9,167 nt of DNA, from assembly GCA_030642005.1 (NCBI GenBank), contig DAOWOP010000102.1:1-9167 (forward strand). The letters are read 5' to 3'. A program made the translations under genes and the position numbers. This DNA comes from Planctomycetales bacterium. GTDB taxonomy: Bacteria; Planctomycetota; Phycisphaerae; SM23-33. Positions 1-5,714 of the stretch are shown in pieces. The first letter of the stretch is position 1; each line of letters starts with the position of its first letter. The notes under the pieces were generated by a model. The model did no database searches. It saw only the letters and a program-made list of their open reading frames with translations, and was not told where the DNA came from.

Positions 1-273
1 AGCCTGTTGAATCCAGGCTTTGCCGACGGTGTTACGCCGTATGAGGACACATGGACGGTCATGAACTGCAAAAATGCGTACGGCGAACATGTCGATGACG
101 CTGGCCTGAAATTCGCGTCCGGCGTTGACACGAGCAAGTGGAGCTGGGAGTGGGTGGATGCCACAAACGGCGGCAAGGACCTGGAAATAACCTATGTTCC
201 CGAGCCGGCGACGCTGGCATTGCTAGGTCTGGGCGGAATTGGCGTTCTGCTCCGCCGTAGGTCTCGAGCGTAG
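1..273 (+). CDS. PEP-CTERM sorting-domain protein, C-terminal part (5' truncated by window edge)
   Basis: The frame is open to the first base of the window, so this is the C-terminal 90 residues of a longer protein; the TTG at position 7 is probably internal. The last 25 residues form a PEP-CTERM tail: a V-P-E-P motif, a hydrophobic segment (ATLALLGLGGIGVLL) and a terminal arginine cluster (RRRSRA). In this family the protein is exported by Sec, anchored by the hydrophobic stretch, then cut and processed by an exosortase, and it is usually found in exopolysaccharide-producing or planctomycete-like bacteria. The part before the tail is rich in W, G, D and N and carries no catalytic motif that I recognise; it may be a beta-rich extracellular domain. 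The TAG stop (271-273) lies in a small palindrome, CTCGA (263-267) and TCGAG (274-278). The tail call is firm, but the protein's role cannot be read from this fragment. Confidence 0.8.
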   Translation, partial: SLLNPGFADGVTPYEDTWTVMNCKNAYGEHVDDAGLKFASGVDTSKWSWEWVDATNGGKDLEITYVPEPATLALLGLGGIGVLLRRRSRA

Positions 274-297
274 TCGAGGGGCCGACGCAGGGCATAA

Positions 298-459
298 AGC
301 AGTAGCCGACAGATGGTTTGGTTTAGCCGTCCCCGTTGGGGGGACGGCGACAACGATGTTGATACTGTAGAGATCACCTACGTTCCCGAACCGGCCTCGG
401 CGGTGTTACTGTTGTCGGGTGGCGTGCTGGCCTTCCTTCGCCGGAGGAAAAGGTCGTAA
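298..459 (+). pseudogene. Orphan second PEP-CTERM tail, probable remnant of a tandem paralogue
   Basis: A short open frame runs from just after a TAA (295-297) to a TAA at 457-459. Its only ATG (313) would give 48 residues. The last 30 residues are a clear PEP-CTERM tail: EITYVPEPA, a hydrophobic run and RRRKRS. It is in the same frame as the preceding PEP-CTERM gene, and the two tails share the string ITYVPEP, but their codons differ widely, so this is not a recent duplication. The residues before the tail (WFSRPRWGDGDND) are encoded by a GTTTAGC-headed hairpin repeat, so the original 5' part of the gene seems to have been lost or replaced. There is no signal peptide, so the fragment would not be exported on its own. 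I infer a decayed tandem paralogue; a genuine micro-ORF or a product of readthrough of the upstream stops is possible but less likely. Confidence 0.6.
321..351 (+). repeat. REP-like element, GTTTAGC-headed hairpin (copy 1, divergent)
   Basis: The head GTTTAGC (321-327) runs straight into a hairpin whose arms are CCGTCCCC (327-334) and GGGGACGG (340-347), with a 5-nt loop. The same head and hairpin layout recurs at 934-959, 8308-8333 and 8356-8381. This copy has CCCC where the others have CGCC, with compensating bases in the other arm, which argues for selection on the fold. Confidence 0.6.
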
Positions 460-464
460 GTTTT

Positions 465-569
465 GTAGGGCGGGCCAATGCTACTCTGCGAAGTAGCATC
501 GCTATGTAGCACGAGATGGCCCGCGGAATGCTTCTATATCGGTAGGATGGGCCAGTTGGCCCATCCTAC
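465..569. repeat. Paired GTAG-headed palindromes in the gap between convergent genes
   Basis: Two related palindromes face each other. The left one starts with GTAG (465-468). GCGGGCCA (470-477) pairs with TGGCCCGC (517-524) and encloses a hairpin with arms ATGCTACT (478-485) and AGTAGCAT (492-499), plus a small GCTA/TAGC hairpin (501-510), giving a three-way junction. The right one (542-569) is a perfect palindrome with 13-bp arms and a GT centre. The outer ends GTAGGGCGGGCCA and TGGCCCATCCTAC are inverted near-copies (11 of 13 match), so the whole resembles a BIME, that is, two REPs in inverse orientation. The right palindrome ends 2 bases from the mnmE stop and lies downstream of the PEP-CTERM genes on the other strand, so it could end or protect transcripts from both sides. 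No clear T-tract follows. Confidence 0.65.
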
Positions 570-571
570 TT

Positions 572-2050
572 CTATTTCCCCACGCAGAAGCGGGCGAAGA
601 TGGTTGAGAGGATGTCGTCGTCGGCGACCTGTCCGGTCAGTTCGGCCAGGCCGGCGAGGGCGAAGCGGAGTTCGACGGCGGCGAGTTCGGCGGTGTCCGT
701 TATCTCACCCGCCGGCTGAAAGAGATCGGCGGCCCGTCGGGCGGCATCGGCGGCGGCGGTGATGGCGCGACGCTGACGGTCGTGCAGCAAAAGCCCGCCC
801 GCCTGCGGGGCGGCTGACGAATCCAATCGCTCGGTGAGAACCTTACGAAGATTATCCAACCCTTCACCCGTCAGGGCGCTGATGGGGAAAACATCTTTAC
901 CAAAACGGCGTAGAGTGGTCGGGATATTTTTCCCGTCGCCGTACCGGCGACTGCTAAACGAGTTGTCGGCGTCCGGTCGCTTACGGTCAGGCCCGTCGAG
1001 GTCCGCCGTGGCGAGCAGGTCGATTTTATTTGCGAGTATCATCATCGGCGCGCGGCGGTTCAATTCGATTATCTCGGCAAGGAGGCGTTCATCGGCATCG
1101 TGATCGTCGGCGGATACGTCGATGACAAACAGGACGGCTTCGGCCGAAGCGACGGCCTGGCGTGCGGCTGAATGTGTCGCACGGGTCAGCGGGTCGGTCT
1201 GGTCGGCGAGCGCCTCCAGTCCGGCTGCGTCCAGCAGCATCACCCGGAGGTTATCGACCAGCGTAGCCGGTGCGGTCAGCACGTCGCGTGTCGTTCCCGC
1301 CAGCGCCGATATAATCGCCCGGTCGATTCCGCTGAGGGCGTTCAGGAGCGAACTTTTTCCGGCATTGGGTCTGCCTGCGATGGCTACGCGGGCTTCGCCG
1401 CCGGCGGCCGACCATCGGCCTGATGTCGCCAGGACGCCGTCCAGGTCGTCGGCGACTTTTCGCACCGTCGCAGCCAGTTCGCCGGGTCCGGCCAGTGCCA
1501 GGTCGTCATCGGCGAAGTCAATTGCGGCCTCGGTAACAGCCAGCGTTTCGGTGAGCGTTTCGGCGGCTGGTCGGCACAAACGCGACAGCGCGCCATCGAG
1601 CACGCCGACGGCTGATCGCAACTGCGCATCGGCGGCGGAATCTATAACGTCTGCGACGGCCTCGGCTGAGGCAAGGTCGAGCCGGCCCGAGAAAAACGCC
1701 CTTGCGGTGAACTCGCCGGCCTCGGCCTGGCGCGCGCCGGCGTCGATCAAGGCTGCGCAGACCGCCGCGGCGACGACTTCGCCCGGCAGGTGCAGTTCGG
1801 CAACGTCCTGGCGTGTGTAACTCCTGGGGCTGCGGAAAAGGTACGCCCGTGCGGGAACAGCGATGGGGTAAGGGGCCTTGACGGCGACGGTCCCGCCGAC
1901 GCTGCGAAAGCCGGCCAATTCGCCCAACGGCTCGGAAAAGACGCCGCCGGCCAGTCCAATCGCATCCGGGCCTGAAAGGCGCACAATCGAACGCGCCGCA
2001 TTACCCGCTGCGCTGCTGACGGCTACGATTGTGTCGTTGGTGTAAAACAT
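572..2050 (-). CDS. mnmE: tRNA uridine-5-carboxymethylaminomethyl(34) synthesis GTPase MnmE
   Basis: MnmE with MnmG modifies the wobble uridine (U34) of certain tRNAs, using a formyl-folate, in the cytoplasm. At 492 residues it is somewhat longer than typical (about 450). The N-terminal folate-binding domain opens with NDTIVAVSSAAG. The helical domain is interrupted by a Ras-like G domain with G1 GRPNAGKSS (226-234), G2 TTRD (253-256), G3 DAAG (274-277), G4 NKID (341-344) and G5 SAL (391-393). The C-terminus is FARFCVGK, with the conserved cysteine at 489 (CIGK in most homologues). The ATG at 2050 fits the usual N-terminus, but no Shine-Dalgarno sequence precedes it: a heptad repeat array abuts the start codon. 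About 46 residues separate G4 from G5 (about 19 in E. coli, from memory), and residues 364-373 are encoded by a REP-like palindrome. The frame is intact and all motifs are present, so the protein is probably functional. It lies downstream of the S1 gene on the same strand. Confidence 0.97.
   Translation of the reverse strand: MFYTNDTIVAVSSAAGNAARSIVRLSGPDAIGLAGGVFSEPLGELAGFRSVGGTVAVKAPYPIAVPARAYLFRSPRSYTRQDVAELHLPGEVVAAAVCAALIDAGARQAEAGEFTARAFFSGRLDLASAEAVADVIDSAADAQLRSAVGVLDGALSRLCRPAAETLTETLAVTEAAIDFADDDLALAGPGELAATVRKVADDLDGVLATSGRWSAAGGEARVAIAGRPNAGKSSLLNALSGIDRAIISALAGTTRDVLTAPATLVDNLRVMLLDAAGLEALADQTDPLTRATHSAARQAVASAEAVLFVIDVSADDHDADERLLAEIIELNRRAPMMILANKIDLLATADLDGPDRKRPDADNSFSSRRYGDGKNIPTTLRRFGKDVFPISALTGEGLDNLRKVLTERLDSSAAPQAGGLLLHDRQRRAITAAADAARRAADLFQPAGEITDTAELAAVELRFALAGLAELTGQVADDDILSTIFARFCVGK
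934..959 (-). repeat. REP-like GTTTAGC hairpin embedded in mnmE (copy 2)
   Basis: On the minus strand this reads GTTTAGC, then a 3' hairpin whose arms on the + strand are GTCGCCG (935-941) and CGGCGAC (945-951) with loop TAC. It matches the copies at 8308-8333 and 8356-8381 except at a few positions. It is read in frame as MnmE residues 364-373 (SFSSRRYGDG), in the variable stretch between the G4 and G5 motifs. The insertion has kept the reading frame. Confidence 0.7.
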
Positions 2051-2145
2051 AGGGCGTAGGGCGTAGGGCGTAGGGCGTAGGGCAGAGGGCAGAGGGCAGA
2101 GGTAAAGTTTTTTCCTACGCCCTATGCCCTATGCCCTACGCCCTA
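2051..2145. repeat. Inverted array of 7-bp tandem units between the S1 gene and mnmE
   Basis: On the + strand, AGGGCGT occurs four times (2051-2078), then AGGGCAG three times (2079-2099). After a short AT-rich spacer, the complementary array of CCCTACG/CCCTATG units follows (2114-2145). The first and last blocks can pair over roughly 30 bp with a few G-U pairs. In the mRNA read from the minus strand, the downstream arm ends in CCCU directly at the AUG of mnmE. The fold would hide the start codon, or act as a terminator after the S1 gene (a UUUU follows in AUGUUUUAC). Array length probably varies between strains. Confidence 0.85.
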
Positions 2146-2148
2146 TCT

Positions 2149-3363
2149 TCAATCCAATCCCCCTCGGCGGGGTTTTTTGCGTTTCTTTTTTAGCGGTTCG
2201 GTCGATTCGGTGTCTTCGTCGGTCGATTTGTCGTCCTGGAGAAAACCTTTCATCGACAGTGCGATGCGGCGGGCCTGCTCGTCCACATCCAGCACGCGGA
2301 CACGGACGATCTGGCCGACCTCTACGACGTCGCCGGCTGCGCGGATGTGCCGGTCGGAAAGTTCCGATACGTGCACCAGCCCGTCGAGGCCGGGGGACAG
2401 TTCGACGAACGCGCCGAATTCGGCGATTCGTGTAACCCTGCCGGTATGCTCGCTCTGCTGAGCGAACAGGCCGGCGGCCCCGTCCCACGGGTCGGGCTGA
2501 AGGTGCTTCATCCCCAGCGAAATCCTATCGGCGTCGCGGTCGATCTTCAGGACCTGCACCTGCACTTTCTGTCCCGGTTTGACGATCTCTGCGGGGTCTT
2601 TGACGCGGACGTGGCTCATCTGCGAGACGTGCACCAGCCCATCGACGCCGCCAAGATCCACGAACGCACCGAAGGGCATCACCTGCCGGACAACGCCATC
2701 GCGGATGTCGCCTTCGGCCAGTTCGGCCAGGAGTTGCTCGCGCTTCCGAGCGGCCTCGAGTTCCAGCACCGCGCGGGCTGATACGATCACTCGTCTGTCG
2801 CGCAGGTCAACCTCGACAACCTGGCAGCGGAGTTTCTGTCCGACGAACTCGGCGGCGTCCTCGACGCGATAGAGGCTGATCTGGCTGATGGGCATGAACG
2901 CGTCGATGCCGCCGAATTTGACCTCCAGCCCGCCCTTGTTGGTCTTTTCGACGAAGGCCTCGACGATCTGCCCTTCCTGAAGGTTATCCCAACTTGCCCG
3001 CTCGACGGCACCCTGGCGCGACAGCACCCATAAATCATCGTTGCGGTTGTAGCGGGCGACCTCCAGTTCGATCTCGTCGCCGACGGCGGGTTCTTCTTCG
3101 AACTGCTCCAGCGGTACGACCCCCTGGTCCTTCCCGCCGAGTTCCACCAGCACGCCCTGGGGATCAACGTCGATGACCAGCCCCCGGCGGACCTGTCCGG
3201 GCGACACCTCGCCTTGTCCGTCGATAGCCCCGGCCGGCAGCATCGGCAGAGTCGTTTCGTCGAATATCTCCTCGACGCTCCTGCCGTCAAGGGCCTGGTC
3301 TATCTCATGCTGAAGGGTCTCGTCCAGCCCGCCGGTGTTGTTCTCATCAGGTTTATCGTTCAT
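2149..3363 (-). CDS. S1 RNA-binding domain protein (four S1 repeats), ribosomal protein S1-like
   Basis: This 404-residue protein has an acidic N-terminus followed by four S1 (OB-fold) RNA-binding domains at about 51-118, 129-198, 217-288 and 304-374. The third and fourth carry the best S1 signatures, PFGAFVDLGGVDGLVHVSQ and EFGAFVELSPGLDGLVHVSE. It ends in a lysine/arginine tail (KKKRKKPRR, 392-400). Proteins of this kind bind single-stranded mRNA on the 30S subunit and help initiation, which fits a genome with few strong Shine-Dalgarno sites; E. coli S1 has six domains, and shorter versions are common elsewhere. I chose the ATG at 3363 because a GAGG lies 9 nt upstream and the protein then starts with an acidic MNDKPDE stretch; an in-frame ATG 15 codons earlier (3408) has no such site. 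It is transcribed towards mnmE. It could be the true rpsA product or a separate S1-family regulator; the sequence alone does not decide. Confidence 0.9.
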   Translation of the reverse strand: MNDKPDENNTGGLDETLQHEIDQALDGRSVEEIFDETTLPMLPAGAIDGQGEVSPGQVRRGLVIDVDPQGVLVELGGKDQGVVPLEQFEEEPAVGDEIELEVARYNRNDDLWVLSRQGAVERASWDNLQEGQIVEAFVEKTNKGGLEVKFGGIDAFMPISQISLYRVEDAAEFVGQKLRCQVVEVDLRDRRVIVSARAVLELEAARKREQLLAELAEGDIRDGVVRQVMPFGAFVDLGGVDGLVHVSQMSHVRVKDPAEIVKPGQKVQVQVLKIDRDADRISLGMKHLQPDPWDGAAGLFAQQSEHTGRVTRIAEFGAFVELSPGLDGLVHVSELSDRHIRAAGDVVEVGQIVRVRVLDVDEQARRIALSMKGFLQDDKSTDEDTESTEPLKKKRKKPRRGGLD

Positions 3364-3444
3364 AAGTATTCGCCTCATTTGACCGTTGATTCGATGTGCT
3401 GAAGACAAATACTAACGCAACTTCCACGCCAATGAAAGGGCTGC

Positions 3445-3473
3445 TTGCTCATCAGCCCGCGGGCGGATATACT
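3445..3473 (+). promoter_or_regulatory. Candidate sigma-70 promoter for the ACT-mgtC pair
   Basis: TTGCTC (3445-3450) and TATACT (3468-3473) are separated by 17 bp, close to the TTGACA/TATAAT consensus. A start near 3480 would leave a leader of about 24 nt with the AGGGG ribosome site 7 nt before the ATG at 3504. It lies in the 140-bp divergent gap with the S1 gene. Confidence 0.5.
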
Positions 3474-3503
3474 TGATGTAAATGTCTGATTAGGGGTGAA
3501 ACG

Positions 3504-3959
3504 ATGCGAGTTGAAACACAGTTCTCGATATTTCTGGTCAACAAGCCCGGCGTGCTGGCGCAGGTAACGAGCGCCCTGGCAAAGGCCAAGGTCAATGTAA
3601 CAGCCCTGACGCTGGTGGATTCCAGCGAGCACGGCGTGCTGCGGATCGTCTGCGCCGACGAGCCTGAGAAGATTCGCCGCATCCTTGCCAAGGCGAACGA
3701 CCAGTTCACCGAGACCGAGGTGCTGGCGATGGACCTTTCCAACAAGCCGGGCGCATTTTCCGCAACGGCTGAAAAACTCGCCGCCGCACACATCAACATC
3801 AATTACGCCTATTGCACCGGCGGCGCGCGCGGAGGCAAAACAAAGGCCGTCTTCAAGGTCGCCGACCTGAAAAAGGCATTGCGCGTGCTCAAGCCGGTCC
3901 GAAGCGCCCGTAAAGACTCGCGGGTACCGGTCAAGGCCTCACCTCGCCGACGGCGGTAA
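3504..3959 (+). CDS. Tandem ACT-domain protein, probable amino-acid-sensing regulator
   Basis: The 151-residue protein is made almost wholly of two ACT domains, at about residues 5-68 and 72-130, followed by a basic tail rich in R, K and P (about 131-151). Each domain starts with the typical strand and turn ending in NKPG (13-16 and 80-83), the loop that binds amino acids at the dimer interface in ACT proteins. No catalytic domain is attached, so the protein is likely a ligand-binding regulator or a subunit of another enzyme. The ATG is preceded by AGGGG 7 nt upstream and by a good promoter candidate. The stop codon overlaps the ribosome site of the mgtC-like gene (TAAGGGG), 12 nt from its start, so the two are probably co-transcribed. 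The basic tail is unusual and might bind nucleic acid; that is speculation. The ligand is unknown. Confidence 0.85.
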   Translation: MRVETQFSIFLVNKPGVLAQVTSALAKAKVNVTALTLVDSSEHGVLRIVCADEPEKIRRILAKANDQFTETEVLAMDLSNKPGAFSATAEKLAAAHININYAYCTGGARGGKTKAVFKVADLKKALRVLKPVRSARKDSRVPVKASPRRRR

Positions 3960-3971
3960 GGGGAAAATCGC

Positions 3972-4688
3972 ATGATATTAGCGGCAATTAAAGATGGATT
4001 CGTTCTGGGTCCGTGGGAGGCCGACTTAATCGTCCGCCTGGTGGTGGCGGCTGCGCTTGGCGGGATTATCGGGCTGGAACGCAAGCAGCATGGCCGGGCG
4101 GCAGGCCTGCGAACACACCTGCTGGTGGCGCTTGGAGCGGCGATGGCGATGGTGGTCTCGATCCATTTCGGGCACGTGTACGGCCAGCCGGGCGGGGTAA
4201 TGGCGATCCGGGTGGACCCGGCCAGGGTCGCTTACGGTGTGATGGCGGGCATCGGCTTCCTCGGCGCTGGTGCGATTATCCAATACGGCGTCGGCGTTCG
4301 CGGGCTGACCACCGCCGCTAGCATGTGGTGCACCGCCGCGATAGGGCTGGGGGCGGGCTTCGGAATGTTCGCCGTCTCGTTCGTCGCCGTCGTTATCGTC
4401 CTGTTCGCGCTGATCGTGCTGGACTTCGTCGATCGCCGAATCCCCGTCAGGCTCACCAGGAAAGTCAAACTCGACGTCCCGGGAACCTCGCCCGACGCCA
4501 TCAGCCGCTACGAAAAACTACTGGCTGGGCGAAACGTCAAGGTGGTCAACATGGGATACAAGTGCGATTTCGAGAACGACTGTTCGGCCGTAACGCTGCA
4601 CATTTCCGCACGGGCGGCATACTTGATCGAAGCGCTGAACCGCCTCCGCGCCGGCGCGCCGGAAATCACCACGATGAAGGTCAGCTAA
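3972..4688 (+). CDS. MgtC/SapB family inner-membrane protein
   Basis: The 238-residue protein has the hallmark MgtC/SapB blocks: GGIIGLERKQHGRAAGLRTH (30-49), VDPARVAYGVMAGIGFLGAGAII (81-103) and GLTTAASMWCTAAIGLGAGFG (111-131). Hydrophobic segments at about 19-35, 47-63, 86-104, 115-132 and 133-152 fit four or five membrane spans. The C-terminal cytoplasmic part (about 160-238) resembles the ACT-like domain found at the end of long MgtC proteins. Family members are linked to growth at low magnesium, control of F-type ATPase or acid tolerance in some pathogens; here only the family is firm. Ribosome site AAGGGG (3958-3963) lies 8 nt before the ATG and overlaps the stop of the upstream ACT gene. 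Having an ACT protein next to an MgtC with an ACT-like tail suggests a functional pair, but this is inference. Confidence 0.93.
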   Translation: MILAAIKDGFVLGPWEADLIVRLVVAAALGGIIGLERKQHGRAAGLRTHLLVALGAAMAMVVSIHFGHVYGQPGGVMAIRVDPARVAYGVMAGIGFLGAGAIIQYGVGVRGLTTAASMWCTAAIGLGAGFGMFAVSFVAVVIVLFALIVLDFVDRRIPVRLTRKVKLDVPGTSPDAISRYEKLLAGRNVKVVNMGYKCDFENDCSAVTLHISARAAYLIEALNRLRAGAPEITTMKVS

Positions 4689-4758
4689 GTTTCGCTTCCG
4701 ATTTCCATGTCAACCGTTACGGTGATTCACGCAGCCTACACATCAACTACGCAACACT

Positions 4759-4794
4759 GACGGACATGGCAAGGAGATAATACGTCTGTCCTTT
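4759..4794 (+). terminator. Weak candidate terminator after the MgtC-family gene
   Basis: GACGGAC (4759-4765) can pair with GTCTGTC (4784-4790), including one G-U pair, and CTTTT follows. The loop is long (18 nt), so this is a weak call. The rest of the 4689-4892 gap holds the repeat at 4825-4848 and nothing else that I recognise. Confidence 0.25.
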
Positions 4795-4824
4795 TAACTC
4801 ACAATGCAATCATGTAGCCATTCC

Positions 4825-4848
4825 GTGGACCAGTTGGCCCACCCTACT
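4825..4848. repeat. GTAG-headed palindrome (minus-oriented) near the ankyrin gene 3' end
   Basis: GTGGACCA (4825-4832) and TGGCCCAC (4835-4842) form an imperfect palindrome followed by CCTACT, which reads AGTAGG-hairpin on the minus strand. It differs from the copy inside lipA (7648-7672) by one base over the shared 24 bp, including the same internal mismatch, and it shares the CCAGTTGGCCCA core and CCTACT tail with 542-569. Confidence 0.7.
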
Positions 4849-4892
4849 CACTTGGTAACATTGCCCCAATCGCCGAGGATACCGAAATTTAC

Positions 4893-5540
4893 TTACTTTT
4901 CATCTTGGACGGAATTTTCGGTAGAGACCGCCTTATCTCGAAGTATTTTAGCAATGTCTTTATGCCCAGACATTACGGCTGCATCGAGGGGTGTTGAATC
5001 TAACCAGTCTCGCAAATTCAAATTAGCGCCATTGGCGATCAGCCATTCTACATCCTCCTTGTGGCCAGCTGATGCTGCTTTATGCAAAGGCGTACTGCCG
5101 TCGTCATCCTTGGCGTTCACATCGGCGCCTTTTTCAATGAAAAAACACAAGAGCGTTTTACGTCGTGCAGAGTCCTTCGCAAGAATCTTCGCTTTGACAT
5201 CAGCAGAAAGACCCAGGCCTTCCACTTTTAAGCGACCATGCTCGGTTCCTACGGCCGCATGTAGCGGAGTCCATCCATATTTATCTTTTGCGTTCACATC
5301 AGCACCGTTTGCAACAAGGATGGCCGCTATATCCTTGTCCAGCACTATGTGCAAGGGGGTCCAACCTTGATTATTCTTTGCATTGACATCGGCACCACTA
5401 TTTATCAATGCTTCTACCTCATCTCCATCTCCGATCTCAACGGCCTCGTGCAAAGGGTAAGCCTTTCTGTTCTTTCTGCTACAGCCGCCTGCGGCCATGA
5501 CCAGTATCAAAAACGAATTCAAGAGCATGGATTCTTTCAT
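4893..5540 (-). CDS. Ankyrin-repeat protein with probable export or lipoprotein signal
   Basis: The 215-residue protein starts with a short hydrophobic stretch (LLNSFLILVMAAGG, 6-19) and a cysteine at 20 followed by SRKNRK. This resembles a lipoprotein signal, although A at -3 of the cysteine makes the lipobox non-ideal. Ankyrin repeats follow, with TPLH at 61-64, 91-94 and 150-153, a TPLD at 183-186 and GADVNAK after three helical segments. The third repeat holds an insertion of roughly 25 residues (about 100-125). Ankyrin repeats mediate protein binding; no enzymatic domain is present. The gene is visibly richer in A+T than its neighbours (26 of 60 bases are G or C at 4921-4980, against 43 of 60 at 7861-7920 in lipA) and has repeats at both ends, so it may be acquired. 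The region before the start is repeat DNA with GGAATACT motifs; GGA about 8 nt upstream may serve as ribosome site. The partner and role are unknown. Confidence 0.85.
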   Translation of the reverse strand: MKESMLLNSFLILVMAAGGCSRKNRKAYPLHEAVEIGDGDEVEALINSGADVNAKNNQGWTPLHIVLDKDIAAILVANGADVNAKDKYGWTPLHAAVGTEHGRLKVEGLGLSADVKAKILAKDSARRKTLLCFFIEKGADVNAKDDDGSTPLHKAASAGHKEDVEWLIANGANLNLRDWLDSTPLDAAVMSGHKDIAKILRDKAVSTENSVQDEK

Positions 5541-5654
5541 AGTATTCCGACAGTATTCCAGTATTCCGGAGGGAAATAGGTTAGCGTCCCCTATTTGGCT
5601 CCCTATTTGGCTCAGTATTCCGGAGGGAAATAGGTTAGCGTCCCCTATTTGGCT
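5541..5654. repeat. 41-bp perfect direct repeat with partial units, upstream of the ankyrin gene
   Basis: The 41 bases at 5560-5600 recur without change at 5614-5654. The 13-bp spacer (5601-5613) is itself a partial unit (CCCTATTTGGCT), and further partial AGTATTCC copies sit at 5541 and 5552, directly before the ankyrin ATG. Within each unit AAATAGG (5574-5580) pairs with CCTATTT (5590-5596) around a 9-nt loop. The pattern suggests slippage or repeated insertion of a small palindromic element. Two whole copies with a 13-bp spacer are not a CRISPR. Confidence 0.85.
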
Positions 5655-5714
5655 GGTCTTTTTGTTTATAAATCTTTTCGTGTAATTCGTGGATTATTTT
5701 TCTGTTAGTTGCTG
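5655..5714. other. A+T-rich gap between the aminotransferase and the repeat block
   Basis: This stretch is clearly richer in A+T than flanking genes and contains TTCGTG twice within TTCGTGTAATTCGTGG. It may be the remnant of another dispersed repeat; no gene or terminator is evident. Confidence 0.3.

Noticed and set aside
263..278. Terminator at the stop codon of the first PEP-CTERM gene
   Set aside because: The stem is only 5 bp and is not followed by a T-tract.
1122..1820. Long + strand frame of 232 codons opposite mnmE
   Set aside because: It lies wholly antisense to a gene with all MnmE motifs, has low-complexity A, S and R content typical of the reverse of a GC-rich gene, and has no recognisable domain.
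2051..2145. Possible CRISPR or minisatellite origin (iteron-like) array
   Set aside because: Units are 7 bp with no spacers, arranged as an inverted array, with no cas or replication gene nearby.
3364..3408. Earlier start of the S1 protein at 3408
   Set aside because: No ribosome site precedes it, whereas GAGG lies 9 nt before the ATG at 3363; the extra 15 residues are not typical.
4804..5370. + strand frame of 188 codons opposite the ankyrin gene
   Set aside because: The minus strand shows repeated TPLH and GADVNAK ankyrin motifs; the + strand frame shows none and has no ribosome site.
5560..5654. Possible CRISPR (two 41-bp repeats)
   Set aside because: Only two copies, the spacer is 13 bp and is itself part of the repeat, and there are no cas genes.
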